Origin: a virus
Strand: one strand, 5' to 3'
DNA length: 64,000 bases
Virus record (IMG/VR): IMGVR_UViG_3300046513_000348
Location: 154,661-218,660 of that record
Shown here: piece by piece, positions 18,072 to 26,343 of the stretch
Numbering within the stretch: the stretch's first letter is position 1
How the letters are laid out: each line of letters begins with the position of its first letter
Program-made: the position numbers and the translations under genes
The notes under the pieces: generated by a model
What the model was told of the DNA's origin: nothing
What the model saw: the letters and a program-made list of their open reading frames with translations, nothing else
Database searches by the model: none

Positions 18072-20219
18072 TTACTTGATCACACGCAGCAGCACGGCCT
18101 TCTCGTTCAGGAAGGAACGCGATGCTTCGATCACGCGCAGGTCCGAGGTCTGGATGAAGAAGCGGCCGTAGTCATCGGCGCCTTTCGTCAGCAGTTCTTG
18201 GGCCAGGTCGTGGAAGAACGGATTGGCTTCCGGCAGGATCTGCGATGCAACGTCCGGGACCATGTCGATGTCGAGATTGAACCCGACTTCGTTGATGTAC
18301 ATGATCTTGGTCGGCATTGCCACCACGAACGGCTTGATGCCAGTCGGGCTTTCCGGCAGCTGGGTCATCACGTAGATCTCGGCTTCCGTATCGGTGTTCA
18401 TCAGGTTGCGGAGTTCGCGTTCCTGATGGGTGCTGATCGCATCGCGATAAGCTTCACCGTACTGCGAAGTGATCAGGGCGAAGAGTTCCAGCCAGTCTTC
18501 GGTGAACGAACCGACGCGCAGTGCCGGGATCGACAGGTTCTGACGCAGCATGCGGTTGACCGAAGTCGTCAGGTAACGATCCAGTTGCAGGAAGAGTTCC
18601 TTGCGGATCTTCTTCGAGTACAGACGCAGCTTCTCAGCCATCTTGGTGAAGGTCGAGATGCTACGCAGCTCTTCCAGCAGGCCGGCTTCTTCGTCCGTCG
18701 TGATGAACGGTTCGATGATGCTCGACTTGCCGACTGCGATTTCAACGGGATGGTACTTTTCGCCGTTGGGTTGCTGGCGCTCGATGCCGAAGCGACGGAT
18801 ATTCATGCGGAGCATGACTTCCTTCAAGCCGTATGCCAGGTACTGGTGTTCGCTGAAGTCCACACGGTTGTGGTAAGTCACCGACTGATCCGAACCTTCG
18901 ACATTGAAGTCTTCGGACGGATTGATCAGTGCCGTGTGCAGGTCGTTCAGGCGCTTGCCGACACCGCCGTCTTCGAAACGGCTGAAGTCACGCGGCGAGT
19001 TGCCGAACGCCATCGATGCGTGGTCGTAGTAGTTCACGATACTGCCCTTGTTGACAACACGCGGGACGACGGTACCGGCGGTCAGGTCCATCTCGTAGAA
19101 CAGATCCTGCGTGTGGTTGAAGACGAACGGATGCGGGTGTTTGGCGCTCGGGACCCATGCATCCAGATTTTCGAACGCTTGCAGCGTCGGGTTGTTGGTG
19201 TCCGCCAACTGGCTGCGAACATCGATATCGTTGTTTTCCATGCGATTTCCTTGGTTGGAACCTGCTGCATTTTCACGCTCGAGAGCGTCGGTGATGTCGG
19301 AGTCACGGCTCGAACCCGGCAGACGCTGGATACGAGCGGGACGTGCTGGAGCTTCTTCGTCACGACGACGAGTCTGGGTGCTCGGCAGCGAATCGGCGTA
19401 GCGGTCGTTCATGCGGCTGCCACGATCGCTGGCACCGTCACGACGATCTTCGTCACGGTCTTCACGTTCATTGCGGTTGCTGCTGCCAGAATGATCTTCG
19501 AAGCGGTCGGACTGGTCCGTATTACCGAAACGATTCTCACGGGTTTGCACGGAACGCTGAGGCGAACCATGAACACCGCCACGCACTGCACCGCGCTCCC
19601 AGCGATCACGACGGCTGTTGCCGCCACGACCACCACGATCGCCGCGATCGCTGCCGACATTGGCGCGGCCACCGCGATCACGATCGTCGTAACGTTCATC
19701 ACGGTCGCGGTCACGACCACCACGGCCACCGGAAGGCAGGCGATTGCCATTGCGACGATATGCATCCACCGCTGCACGATACTTCTCGAACAGACGCACT
19801 GCACGCTCGATGTCGCGGTCTTGGCTACGGCCGACGAAATCCATCAGATCCGGATAATCTTCGGTCATGTAAGCGATGTGCAGTGTGATGACGTCTTCGA
19901 CGACAGGGATGACTGCGTCACGAACGTCGCGGAACTTGCCTTCGGTCACGCCGATGTCCACGATGTCAGCGATCATGCCGATCAGGTCTTCGAAGTCGCG
20001 ATTCTTGTAGTCGCGATCCGACATCAGGTTGTAGTAGAAAGTACGCAGCTCGTTGTCACGAGCGCGCTCCTGGATGGTATCGATTGCGTTGTAAACGATA
20101 TCGTCCATGCGATCGTCAATCTCACGGATCGCGTGACTGAAGCTCACGGGCAGTCGATCGTTACGGAGATTGACGTCATGACCTTCGAGCCGGTCTGCGC
20201 TAAAGGGGAGTCGTGCCAT
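18072..20219 (-). CDS. Large phage protein with central Arg/Gly/Asp-rich disordered region
   Basis: The 715-residue product has three parts: an N-terminal helical domain (1-150); a long low-complexity region (about 155-315) rich in RGG, RD and RE motifs (for example GGRGGRDRDRDERYDDRDRG); and a C-terminal mixed alpha/beta domain of about 370 residues. RGG regions commonly bind nucleic acid or drive condensation. AGGCGGTAATACAAA precedes the ATG and the gene follows 20226-21914 by six bases, so the two are co-translated partners. No family is recognised; it could be virion-associated or a nucleic-acid organiser. Confidence 0.65.
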   Translation of the reverse strand: MARLPFSADRLEGHDVNLRNDRLPVSFSHAIREIDDRMDDIVYNAIDTIQERARDNELRTFYYNLMSDRDYKNRDFEDLIGMIADIVDIGVTEGKFRDVRDAVIPVVEDVITLHIAYMTEDYPDLMDFVGRSQDRDIERAVRLFEKYRAAVDAYRRNGNRLPSGGRGGRDRDRDERYDDRDRGGRANVGSDRGDRGGRGGNSRRDRWERGAVRGGVHGSPQRSVQTRENRFGNTDQSDRFEDHSGSSNRNEREDRDEDRRDGASDRGSRMNDRYADSLPSTQTRRRDEEAPARPARIQRLPGSSRDSDITDALERENAAGSNQGNRMENNDIDVRSQLADTNNPTLQAFENLDAWVPSAKHPHPFVFNHTQDLFYEMDLTAGTVVPRVVNKGSIVNYYDHASMAFGNSPRDFSRFEDGGVGKRLNDLHTALINPSEDFNVEGSDQSVTYHNRVDFSEHQYLAYGLKEVMLRMNIRRFGIERQQPNGEKYHPVEIAVGKSSIIEPFITTDEEAGLLEELRSISTFTKMAEKLRLYSKKIRKELFLQLDRYLTTSVNRMLRQNLSIPALRVGSFTEDWLELFALITSQYGEAYRDAISTHQERELRNLMNTDTEAEIYVMTQLPESPTGIKPFVVAMPTKIMYINEVGFNLDIDMVPDVASQILPEANPFFHDLAQELLTKGADDYGRFFIQTSDLRVIEASRSFLNEKAVLLRVIK

Positions 20220-20225
20220 TTTGTA

Positions 20226-21914
20226 TTACCGCCTTTTGAATTTTTCGTTGGTATGTTGGAGAAGCGGAGCGAATTCCGGCGGTTCCATCGTAATGAAGTC
20301 CGGCGTGATCGTTCCATAGACGTTTAGTCGCGTCCTGCCTGTCGGGGTTTTCTTCTGGATGTTCAGATAACCACCGATCGGTGCGATAGATGCATCCAGG
20401 ACTTTGGACGAACCCTGAGAATTGCTATCGCGCCTTGCCCCTTTACTGCTGCTGCTGGTTTGTGGAACCAAGAGCGTGGTCAACTTGAATGCCATGTTAT
20501 CGCCAGGGATGGCGATGGACGAGACACCAGGACGACCATTAGTGATCTTGAAGATCGGGCCAGGTTTGAGTTTCTTTTTGAAGATCTCCTCGATCGTCTT
20601 CCGCGTCAGTGGCCGTTTCGGGTCCGTCAGCGAACGACGATATGCCGTATGGATGGCAAAGTTTGTCTCTACGATTGCATGGGTGATGTCGTAAAGGACG
20701 TAGTTCAGGACACTCAGTTCCTTGCCATACATACTGCTGATCCGGTCAGAGTCCTGCAGGATCCAGGAGTTGCAATACTTCATCACATGCACGAAGAAAT
20801 CGTACGTGCTCGTGACGTCAATGCCAATGGACTTCAGCTTTTGCTGCGTAATCAGGTCCATGTACTGGTCGATTGACTTGAAGTGGTCACGCACTTTATC
20901 GTGCAGAAGCCCTTCATTCATATCACCCGTCCAGAGAATGTGGCCCATCAAGACTTTCCACAACCAGAGATTGTCGATGTCTCGCAGGATCATCCGCTTA
21001 GGGAAGTGATCGACCAGATAGAAGAATGCCCCAACGAGGCTTTCCACTTGCTGGGTAAACTGATTACGAGGGATGGCCACTTTGATGCGGCTACGTACCC
21101 AGTCCATGCGCGGGTTACTGCTGGGTTGTACCCCACGCGATTCGCAAATCACCCAGTCTTCAGTAGGATACAGATCCATTTCCATGGAGTCGTCCCCAAA
21201 GTGAGGAGTGACGCCATAGTACCGCTTGAATGTTTCCGTGACACCATACTTGCAGAACAGGTAGTGCGCCAGCGACGTTTCCATCTTAATTGTCGGCTGG
21301 AGCGCCTTCATGTCTGCCGTCTTGTTGTAGATATTCGACCAGACCACTTGGGTCGAACGGTTACGACCATCGACCTGGAAGACGTAGTCCAGGCGACGGA
21401 AGATCAACTTGATGCACAGCAATTGTGCAAAGACATTGTCGTCATCGGGGGAGATAACGATGTCCTGCAGAATCGGACTGATCGCAAAACGCGAACCTGC
21501 GATCGTGATCAAGCCGCCCTTCGTGACGAAAGGCAGATAGATGAACCGGGAAGGCAAGTCCTCGAACTTGTTGCTGCCCGGCTCTTTGAAACGGAAGAAA
21601 AACTTCACCAGGAACACATCCGAGCGGGCTACGTCGAATGCGGTCTTGGGAGCTTTCTTGAGTTTGGTCTCGACCCGTTTCGTGGTCTTCGTGGGAGAAC
21701 GCTTGCGCGCACCCTCACGATATTCTTCAGGCGGAGTACATCGTTCATACCCAGCATACACCAGGCAATCTGGAAACTCTCGCGAGATGCTCTTCCAGAC
21801 CTGATCGATGAACTTGAGCGCCGAAGGGATATGCTTGGTTGCGATACCACTCGCAATCGCATCGTTGAACTTGCCAACGAGGCGACTCCGGAGCTCAGCG
21901 AAAGTTGGATCCAT
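20226..21914 (-). CDS. Putative RNA polymerase beta-subunit-like (N-terminal region) protein
   Basis: The 562-residue product has a segment at about 125-155, LPFVTKGGLITIAGSRFAIS then PILQDIVIS, whose spacing resembles the bacterial beta-subunit N-terminal motif (P-L-M-T-x-x-G-x-F-x-I-N-G-x-E-R-V-I-V-S-Q). Giant phiKZ-like phages encode split multisubunit RNA polymerases, one type packaged in the virion, so such a fragment would fit. No catalytic NADFDGD motif (a beta-prime feature) is present. A basic linker (about 75-95) and a Ser-rich stretch near residue 475 are visible. GGAGAAGTTA is a good ribosome binding site. The assignment is tentative; an unrelated virion protein is the main alternative. 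Confidence 0.4.
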   Translation of the reverse strand: MDPTFAELRSRLVGKFNDAIASGIATKHIPSALKFIDQVWKSISREFPDCLVYAGYERCTPPEEYREGARKRSPTKTTKRVETKLKKAPKTAFDVARSDVFLVKFFFRFKEPGSNKFEDLPSRFIYLPFVTKGGLITIAGSRFAISPILQDIVISPDDDNVFAQLLCIKLIFRRLDYVFQVDGRNRSTQVVWSNIYNKTADMKALQPTIKMETSLAHYLFCKYGVTETFKRYYGVTPHFGDDSMEMDLYPTEDWVICESRGVQPSSNPRMDWVRSRIKVAIPRNQFTQQVESLVGAFFYLVDHFPKRMILRDIDNLWLWKVLMGHILWTGDMNEGLLHDKVRDHFKSIDQYMDLITQQKLKSIGIDVTSTYDFFVHVMKYCNSWILQDSDRISSMYGKELSVLNYVLYDITHAIVETNFAIHTAYRRSLTDPKRPLTRKTIEEIFKKKLKPGPIFKITNGRPGVSSIAIPGDNMAFKLTTLLVPQTSSSSKGARRDSNSQGSSKVLDASIAPIGGYLNIQKKTPTGRTRLNVYGTITPDFITMEPPEFAPLLQHTNEKFKRR

Positions 21915-21932
21915 TAACTTCTCCGCTAAGTG

Positions 21933-23081
21933 TTATTTTGAAAAGAGGCCTTTAAGTGCTACGAATGCTGCTCCTGCACCAATGATCAGGCCTGGAATGA
22001 ACTTCACGAACTCTGACGTATCTTTCCGCACAGTCGAACGACCTTCGTAGAAATCTCTAATCCTCATTTGCTCGAGTTTGGCCTCGTGTTCTTCACGAGC
22101 GAAGCGTTGTTGTTGCTCGACCTCATACAGCCGATGCTTACGCTCTTTTTCCTCAAGCTCCCTTTGCAGCGCACCATTCTGTCGTTCAAGCTCAAGCTTT
22201 TCCAAATCCTGGCTCGACTTCGTCAATGTTGTCTCTGCGGAAATTTTTCTTGTTTCTAGATCAAGTTCCTTTAATTCTAGACTCGCTTCTATCTCTCTTT
22301 CAGGAGAATTACGCGCTTCTGCAAACGTTGTAAAAAGCCAACCAAGCTTGTCAATTTCCTCTGCTGGCGTAAAGTCGATGAAGTCCCTGAGGTCTGCTCG
22401 GGGATTATCCATCAGGCCGCGATATGCGGTATAAACGCCATCTGGTTTTAGACCATTCTTGATTGGATCGATTCTTACTACTTTTCCCATCATTCGAATG
22501 TAGCGTGCACCGATCGTTTCTTTGTTGTCAACAATGAATACGCCTAGACCGCCCTCAGTTACAGTTCGGACACTCTTCGGAGTATGGCTCATCGCTTCTA
22601 ACGAAAACGGATGAAGTGGTATATTATCCTGTTTTGTCGATAAGATAATATCTAGTTCAGTTAGATAGATCGTTCCGCCTTGGTGATTTATATCGCCTGC
22701 TGAAATACGATAATCGAACTTTAGCGTTACTCCATGCGCTTGATCTCGATAAGTCTCTAAGAACAGCTTCTTGAACGCCCTCAAGTCGCTACTCTCAATT
22801 CCTTCATGACTTAACAAGCGATCTCTAACGGATGCCTTGAGATTATCGGTCAGGTTGAGTTCTTGCCTGATGATAAAGTCTTGACGATGTCGATCGGACC
22901 TTGGCTGTAGGTCATAGATGACTCCGTTACGCGTCCCCATCCTTATTGTTCTGCCTGAATAATTCAGGAACTTCGTGTGGATGGATAGATCGCAATGCTC
23001 GTGCACCGAATACTGGTGAGCTGGTGATTCAATTAGCGGTACCGAAATAACGGCCGCTAGTTTCCCCCTTTCAGCTTCCAT
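21933..23081 (-). CDS. Coiled-coil, C-terminally membrane-anchored hypothetical protein
   Basis: The 382-residue protein has an N-terminal beta-rich domain (about 1-230), a long charged coiled coil (about 265-345, LEKLELERQNGALQRELEEK), then a C-terminal hydrophobic segment (FIPGLIIGAGAAFVALKGL) typical of tail anchoring. Base composition is visibly more AT-rich than its neighbours and codon use differs, suggesting different ancestry or early expression. TAGGACG precedes the ATG, and a TATATCAT element lies about 95 bases upstream. It could act at a membrane or an intracellular phage compartment, but no family was recognised. Confidence 0.6.
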   Translation of the reverse strand: MEAERGKLAAVISVPLIESPAHQYSVHEHCDLSIHTKFLNYSGRTIRMGTRNGVIYDLQPRSDRHRQDFIIRQELNLTDNLKASVRDRLLSHEGIESSDLRAFKKLFLETYRDQAHGVTLKFDYRISAGDINHQGGTIYLTELDIILSTKQDNIPLHPFSLEAMSHTPKSVRTVTEGGLGVFIVDNKETIGARYIRMMGKVVRIDPIKNGLKPDGVYTAYRGLMDNPRADLRDFIDFTPAEEIDKLGWLFTTFAEARNSPEREIEASLELKELDLETRKISAETTLTKSSQDLEKLELERQNGALQRELEEKERKHRLYEVEQQQRFAREEHEAKLEQMRIRDFYEGRSTVRKDTSEFVKFIPGLIIGAGAAFVALKGLFSK

Positions 23082-23173
23082 GTGCAGTTCGTCCTACGTT
23101 ATTGATTCTTAACATCTTATTCGACCCTACCTTTTTACAGCTGAGTCTCCTTAGCCCTGGGAACTTCAAGCTA

Positions 23174-23181
23174 ATGATATA
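23174..23181 (-). promoter_or_regulatory. Candidate early promoter (TATATCAT)
   Basis: The leftward order is capsid-gene terminator, TTATGCTGT, AT-rich spacer, AATATATCATTAG, then the 21933-23081 gene. This is the clearest example of the combined module. Confidence 0.5.
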
Positions 23182-23210
23182 TTCTTAAAAATAAATAGAC
23201 AGCATAAACC

Positions 23211-23240
23211 CTCTCTCCTACCCTTGCGGGTAGGAGAGAG
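23211..23240 (-). terminator. Terminator of the putative major capsid gene
   Basis: A perfect 13-bp stem (CTCTCTCCTACCC) with loop TTGC is followed on the leftward strand by TTTATGC and TATTTATTTTT. Confidence 0.9.
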
Positions 23241-23287
23241 GAGTCTGCCTTTAGTTAGGCTTAGCTAGGTCACGAAGACGAAGCTAA

Positions 23288-25507
23288 TTACGGCGCCGGC
23301 GCCGGCTCGGTCGTGTTCTCGATCGAGAGCACGGCCTTCTGGGTCAGGGCCTGCTGCAGGTTCTTCACGGTCACCACGCCCAGGATCGGGGTCAGCGGGA
23401 TGTGACGGAACGACGGGTGAACGATCAGTTCACGCGAGTGGCTGCCACGGCTCAGGTTCAGAGCGGCGACGACTTCCGGCTTGTTGATCATCATGCCGTG
23501 ATCCAGAGGGTGCGGAACACCCGGGTTGGCCGACGGGTAGCCCAGGGCGATGAAGATCTTGTCGTAGACGCGGCGGTCCGGGGTCGAAGCTTTCTCGTAG
23601 GAGAAGTCCGGGCCCATGGTGCGGGTGTCGCCGTTGATCTTCAGGTACTGGGTCAGCACCATGTCGGTACCGAGCTTGACGACCGGCAGGGCGGCTTCCG
23701 TGCCTTCCAGCAGGTTCGCCGCAGCTTGCCAGTTCGACTTCTGCCACAGCTTGTAGGCCACGATGGTGCAGGTGTCGGTCAGGATCGAGGTGATGTCGTC
23801 GTAGCGCTGATGCTGCGCGGTCGTGGTAACTTCCGCGGCCAGGTCCAGTTCGACTTCTTCCAGGACCGGCTCGACCAGGTAGGACGAGATGCCCATGATT
23901 TCCGGCTGACGGCCGACGATGTCCGAACGCTTGCTGTACTGGCGCAGGCTTTCGACTTCGCTCAGCAGCTGGGTCACGGCCAGGTTCGACTGGCGAACCT
24001 TGCACAGGTACGACAGCGCAGCAGCGTGCAGCGCGTCTTGTGCATCGCCGTTGGTGATCGGACGCTGCACGGACAGCGGCGAACCCAGCGACACGCCGTA
24101 CACCTGGCGGTAGGTGTTGAAGTCAGCCAGCTGGCCCAGTTCACGCAGCGAGCTGTTGACCTTACGTGCGTCGATGTCGACGCCGATGATCTTGGCAGTT
24201 GCGAACAGCTCGACCATCGCGGCATTGCCGGCGGCCGACAGGTCGACCGGCTGGCCCAGGGCGTTCTTCACGGTGTTGGCGAAGACGGAACCGGTGATGA
24301 TCTCGTAGGACGAATCCTGCAGGTTGATGTCGCCGTTGATCTTGAAGGTCAGCCATGCGGTCGAAGCGTTGTCGCCCTGGAAGGCGGTCAGCAGTTCGGA
24401 CACGCCGCCGTTGAACAGCGAGGTGTTCTTGCCGATGGTTGCAGCGTCGGTATTGAACGCCAGGTCCATACGACGGGTCAGACCCTGCTGGCCTTCGACG
24501 AACTGGTTCATCGGGCTGTTGCGGGTGTCGATACGGACGACTTCCTTCTTCGTACCGTCGGCGTTCTGGAACTGGATGTACACGCCGGTCAGGACAGCAC
24601 CCGGGTCCAGTGCGTCGGTCTGGTCCAGCACGCCCTTGGCCAGCTGCGCGTCGGTTTGTGCCAGGCGGAACAGCGAAGCGCGGTAGTTCACCTTCAGCGG
24701 TGCGGTCTGCACGCCGGTGCCGTCTTCGAGGGTCACGGCGTACGGCGCCACCAGGGCCGGGTCGACGAACGCATCCTTGGTCTGCTCGCGGACGATCGGG
24801 ACGATCTTCAGCGTGTCGTTCTTCAGGATGGTGTGGTCGATTTCAGCGTTGACGATGTTGCGACGGTTGAAGTCGGTCAGGCGCTTTTCCAGCTCGTGAC
24901 GGACCTGGTCGTGCACGGAAATCAGCGGGATTTCCATTTCGATCGCGTACTGGTCCGGCGACAGGTTGACGGTCTTGTAGAACATCTCGCCGAACTTGTT
25001 CTGGGTGGCGGTAGCCAGCGCGAACGCAGCGGTGAAGTTCAGGGTTTCGTCGTTCGGCTTGGTGTCGTACGCTTCCAGCGACTTCTGGCCCAGCTTGGTC
25101 GGATCGACGCCGCTGTGGTCCGGAATGAACACGTCGAACGGGCCGCTCGACTTGTGCTGGTTCTTGTTGCCCTGGCGCAGGATGTGCGCTTTCGGGTTCA
25201 TTGCCGAAGCCAGCGCGAAGCGGACGGCTTCCTGCTGCTGCGGGGTGATGTCGCTGGTGCCGGCTTTCGGGTGGATGCGGGTGAACGACTCGATCGACAC
25301 TTGCAGGGTGTCCAGCATGCCGGCGGCGTCGTCTTCCTGGCCTTGGGTGAACGACTCGTTCGAGATCAGGACCATGCCCAGATCCGAGTTCGGCGTCAGG
25401 CTGCCTTCGGTGCGCAGCTGTGCGACCAGGTTGAATGCCGCATTGGCGACGTTTTGTGCTTCGACGTCAGCGCGCTTGGTGTACTTCGATTTGGAAACAA
25501 AAGCCAT
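23288..25507 (-). CDS. Putative major capsid protein precursor
   Basis: The 739-residue product starts MAFVSKSKYTKRADVEAQ, with AGAGGTAATAACC upstream; a longer frame to 25549 lacks such a site. Codon use is strongly biased to GC-ending codons, the strongest in the window, as expected for a very abundant protein. Length matches the roughly 750-residue capsid precursors of phiKZ-type phages. The N-terminal region has two S-x-E-S-F motifs (SNESF, E51; SIESF, E73) that fit the S-x-E cleavage rule of phiKZ-type prohead proteases, so a propeptide may be removed. It is a monocistronic gene with its own strong terminator. The capsid call is inferred from these properties, not from a recognised fold. 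Confidence 0.5.
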   Translation of the reverse strand: MAFVSKSKYTKRADVEAQNVANAAFNLVAQLRTEGSLTPNSDLGMVLISNESFTQGQEDDAAGMLDTLQVSIESFTRIHPKAGTSDITPQQQEAVRFALASAMNPKAHILRQGNKNQHKSSGPFDVFIPDHSGVDPTKLGQKSLEAYDTKPNDETLNFTAAFALATATQNKFGEMFYKTVNLSPDQYAIEMEIPLISVHDQVRHELEKRLTDFNRRNIVNAEIDHTILKNDTLKIVPIVREQTKDAFVDPALVAPYAVTLEDGTGVQTAPLKVNYRASLFRLAQTDAQLAKGVLDQTDALDPGAVLTGVYIQFQNADGTKKEVVRIDTRNSPMNQFVEGQQGLTRRMDLAFNTDAATIGKNTSLFNGGVSELLTAFQGDNASTAWLTFKINGDINLQDSSYEIITGSVFANTVKNALGQPVDLSAAGNAAMVELFATAKIIGVDIDARKVNSSLRELGQLADFNTYRQVYGVSLGSPLSVQRPITNGDAQDALHAAALSYLCKVRQSNLAVTQLLSEVESLRQYSKRSDIVGRQPEIMGISSYLVEPVLEEVELDLAAEVTTTAQHQRYDDITSILTDTCTIVAYKLWQKSNWQAAANLLEGTEAALPVVKLGTDMVLTQYLKINGDTRTMGPDFSYEKASTPDRRVYDKIFIALGYPSANPGVPHPLDHGMMINKPEVVAALNLSRGSHSRELIVHPSFRHIPLTPILGVVTVKNLQQALTQKAVLSIENTTEPAPAP

Positions 25508-25557
25508 GGTTATTACCTCTTTATTCCTAGGAAAAAGGTGATGGGACAAAATCTAAC

Positions 25558-25573
25558 TCAAAACCGGTTTTGA
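25558..25573. promoter_or_regulatory. Perfect 16-bp palindrome upstream of the capsid candidate
   Basis: TCAAAACCGGTTTTGA is an uninterrupted palindrome about 50 bases upstream of the ATG at 25507. With no loop it is more like a dimeric protein-binding site than an RNA hairpin. Confidence 0.3.
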
Positions 25574-25611
25574 TGGCAAATACCACCAAAGTATAGATTC
25601 AAGTTCGAAAC

Positions 25612-26247
25612 TTATTTCAGGCGCGACAATTCGATCAGATACCAATCGAACCAGCAGGTCTGATGCACGACGTTGAGGTCGTAATACGATTGCAGCTTCT
25701 CTACGATGCTTCGCAGAATCGAAAGACGCAGTTCAGGATGGCGGTTGAGAATCACCGGCGAAAGGATTCCTTGGTTGAGGGCCACTACAACCAATTTGTC
25801 CGATGCCGAATAAACGCTATAAGATTGATGAAGATCGATCTTGTTTGCGGGTGCTTCCTTGAATGGGTCCAGGATGTACTGGTTCACCATCTTGGCTGCG
25901 TATTCTTTGTTGTCGCCCAGTTTGCTGATCTGGTTCCTGACATATACATCAGTATCGGACTTGATCTCCGACTGTCCAGCGCCTTCTGGGAAGTACCAGC
26001 TGTAACCGATCGAGCGCGTGCTGCGCTCATTGAAGTCGCCAGGCTTTGGCATGTTGCCGCCATTCCAGAGAATGGACAAACCGTTGTGCGAGAACTTGTC
26101 GATAGCCACCAGTTGTTCCTGAGTGAACCATTGACGCATCTTCGAGAAGTTGACGAGATCTTCGATTTGGCCCTTACGAGCCAGCGTACGATAGACCCAG
26201 TCGGGGATCACATGGACTTGATCCCCCGGCATACTCTTTAAGAACAT
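25612..26247 (-). CDS. Hypothetical phage protein
   Basis: The 211-residue product starts MFLKSMPGDQVHVIPDW after TAGGACACGGTT. It is soluble, mixed alpha/beta, with a Trp/Tyr-rich C-terminus (CWFDWYLIELSRLK). It lies upstream of the capsid candidate in the leftward direction and back to back with the rightward helicase, so the 96-base gap 26248-26343 must hold both promoters; that gap contains an AT-rich ATAAAATATAAAAC stretch. It may be a virion or morphogenesis protein by position, but nothing specific is recognised. Confidence 0.6.
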   Translation of the reverse strand: MFLKSMPGDQVHVIPDWVYRTLARKGQIEDLVNFSKMRQWFTQEQLVAIDKFSHNGLSILWNGGNMPKPGDFNERSTRSIGYSWYFPEGAGQSEIKSDTDVYVRNQISKLGDNKEYAAKMVNQYILDPFKEAPANKIDLHQSYSVYSASDKLVVVALNQGILSPVILNRHPELRLSILRSIVEKLQSYYDLNVVHQTCWFDWYLIELSRLK

Positions 26248-26343
26248 AACCGTGTCCTATCTGGGTTGAAAATAAAATATAAAACTTAGCGGCTCTTATT
26301 TGAACAATTCACCGAACCCGACCAACAACAAGTAGGTCTCAAA

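Noticed and set aside
18198-20327. A 709-codon rightward open frame opposite the Arg/Gly-rich protein
   Set aside because: Antisense of RGG codons gives Thr/Ala/Val/Ile repeats; no independent support.
23402-25573. A 723-codon rightward open frame opposite the capsid candidate
   Set aside because: Explained by the strong GC-ending codon use of the leftward gene; no start signal.
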